Below are positions 6,899-7,575 of a stretch of DNA of 7,575 nucleotides, in pieces. The notes below the pieces were generated by a model that searched no databases, was not told the origin of the DNA, and saw only the letters and a program-made list of their open reading frames with translations. The translations under genes and the position numbers were made by a program. Where the stretch lies: NCBI GenBank assembly GCA_017995695.1, contig JAGOIJ010000077.1, forward strand, positions 1 through 7,575. Direction: 5' to 3'. The number at the start of each line of letters is the position of its first letter. Position 1 is the stretch's first letter. The DNA comes from Candidatus Omnitrophota bacterium. GTDB taxonomy: Bacteria > Omnitrophota > Gorgyraeia > Gygaellales > Profunditerraquicolaceae.

Positions 6899-7575
6899 AT
6901 GGCTGAAGCAGGACATATTTTGTTAATTTGCGATGATGAGGCAATCGCAAGCTTCTTGAGAGAAAAATTAATCATTGATGGCGGTTTTGCCGTTTCTTTT
7001 GCATCCAATGGCGAGGAGGGTCTACGCGCAATAAAAGAGAACTCCTTTGATCTTATTTTGGTGACGCTCGGGTTGGCCCATGATGATAACAAGGAATTAA
7101 TAAAGGGTTTAAGAAAGGTTGATCCCGATTCAATTATTGTTGCCTTGGTTAGTGAAGGCGAGTCCGGTTTTATTAACGAGATTCTGAGGCTCGGCGTTTA
7201 TTCAGTTATTACTAAGCCGCTTAATTTGGAAAAGTTGTTTTTTCTCATCAAAAAAGGTATTGAGTTGCATATGCTTATGGTGACAAATCGTAAGCTTATT
7301 TACGGTTTGCAAGAGCAAAATATTTCTTTGCAAAAACAAAATACGCTCCTTGCTAAGCGTATTGAGGAATCTACAAAGAACCTTTCGCGCCTGTATGAAG
7401 ATTTGCGCTCAACGTACATGCGTACGATAAAAGTCTTAGCCCAGGCTATTGACGCTCGGGATCATTTTACTCACAGCCATTCGCAAAATGTTTCTCGGGT
7501 GGCGGTGGTTATCGCAGAAGAAATGGGGCTTTCGGTAAAAGATATCGAATTAGTGCGTGAGGCTTGCGAGTTGCA
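6899..7575 (+). CDS. Pseudo-receiver/coiled-coil/HD-GYP-like protein (3' partial)
   Basis: The first 225 residues are visible and the frame is open at the window edge. The ATG lies 3 nt after the previous stop, with GAGGA at 6887-6891, 7 nt upstream. Residues 5-122 form a response regulator receiver domain: acidic pair D12 and D13 (LLICDDE), S85 at the Thr/Ser switch position and invariant K106 (ITKPLN). The phosphoacceptor position is Thr56 (DLILVTLGL) instead of Asp, so ordinary phosphorylation is not expected. A probable coiled-coil follows at about 125-175. Residues 176-225 match the start of an HD-GYP-type domain (AQAIDARDHFTHSHSQNVSR, then EEMGLS), with the first metal-ligand His likely H194. 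The HD pair and GYP motif would lie beyond the window. HD-GYP proteins with intact sites hydrolyse c-di-GMP; here activity cannot be judged. Its place right after the ATPases suggests a role in controlling them. Confidence 0.82.
   Translation, partial: MAEAGHILLICDDEAIASFLREKLIIDGGFAVSFASNGEEGLRAIKENSFDLILVTLGLAHDDNKELIKGLRKVDPDSIIVALVSEGESGFINEILRLGVYSVITKPLNLEKLFFLIKKGIELHMLMVTNRKLIYGLQEQNISLQKQNTLLAKRIEESTKNLSRLYEDLRSTYMRTIKVLAQAIDARDHFTHSHSQNVSRVAVVIAEEMGLSVKDIELVREACEL

Noticed and set aside
5899..7092. Open frames on the minus strand opposite copy B and the last gene
   Set aside because: They lie opposite strongly conserved coding sequence, show no recognisable domains and are shadows of the + strand genes.

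Overview
The window reads as one stretch of a bacterial chromosome from a diderm, probably uncultured lineage. The mix of type IV pilus/type II secretion ATPases, MshEN domains, GGDEF and HD-GYP modules and a TIGR03960-like radical SAM protein fits Omnitrophota or a related candidate phylum. That placement is inferred from gene style only; no rRNA or marker gene is present. All genes lie on the + strand.

Layout: (1) 1-1370 is the 3' part of a B12-binding/radical SAM protein, cut by the window edge. (2) 1371-1519 is an intergenic region with a credible sigma70-type promoter (TTGCTG, 17 nt, TATAAT) and a strong ribosome binding site. (3) 1520-6895 is a compact gene run: a membrane HAMP-GAF-GGDEF protein, a free-standing MshEN domain protein overlapping it by 10 nt, and two complete, tandemly duplicated GspE/PilB ATPases separated by 3 nt. 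A 73-nt spacer with heptamer repeats lies between the MshEN gene and the first ATPase. (4) 6899-7575 is the 5' part of a receiver/coiled-coil/HD-GYP-like protein, cut by the window edge.

The genes from 1520 onward look like a cyclic-di-GMP-themed control module attached to pilus or secretion motor ATPases. The unusual point is that several signalling parts appear altered. The GGDEF domain has lost both metal-binding carboxylates, and the receiver domain has Thr at the phosphoacceptor Asp position. The MshEN regions of both ATPases have lost all four signature glycines, while the small stand-alone MshEN protein keeps all four and the exact 24-5-24 spacing. This suggests, as a hypothesis, that ligand sensing has moved from the ATPases to the small separate protein, with non-catalytic GGDEF and receiver domains acting as sensors or scaffolds. 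The pilins, PilC/GspF, PilM-Q or secretin genes that would identify the machine are not in this window.
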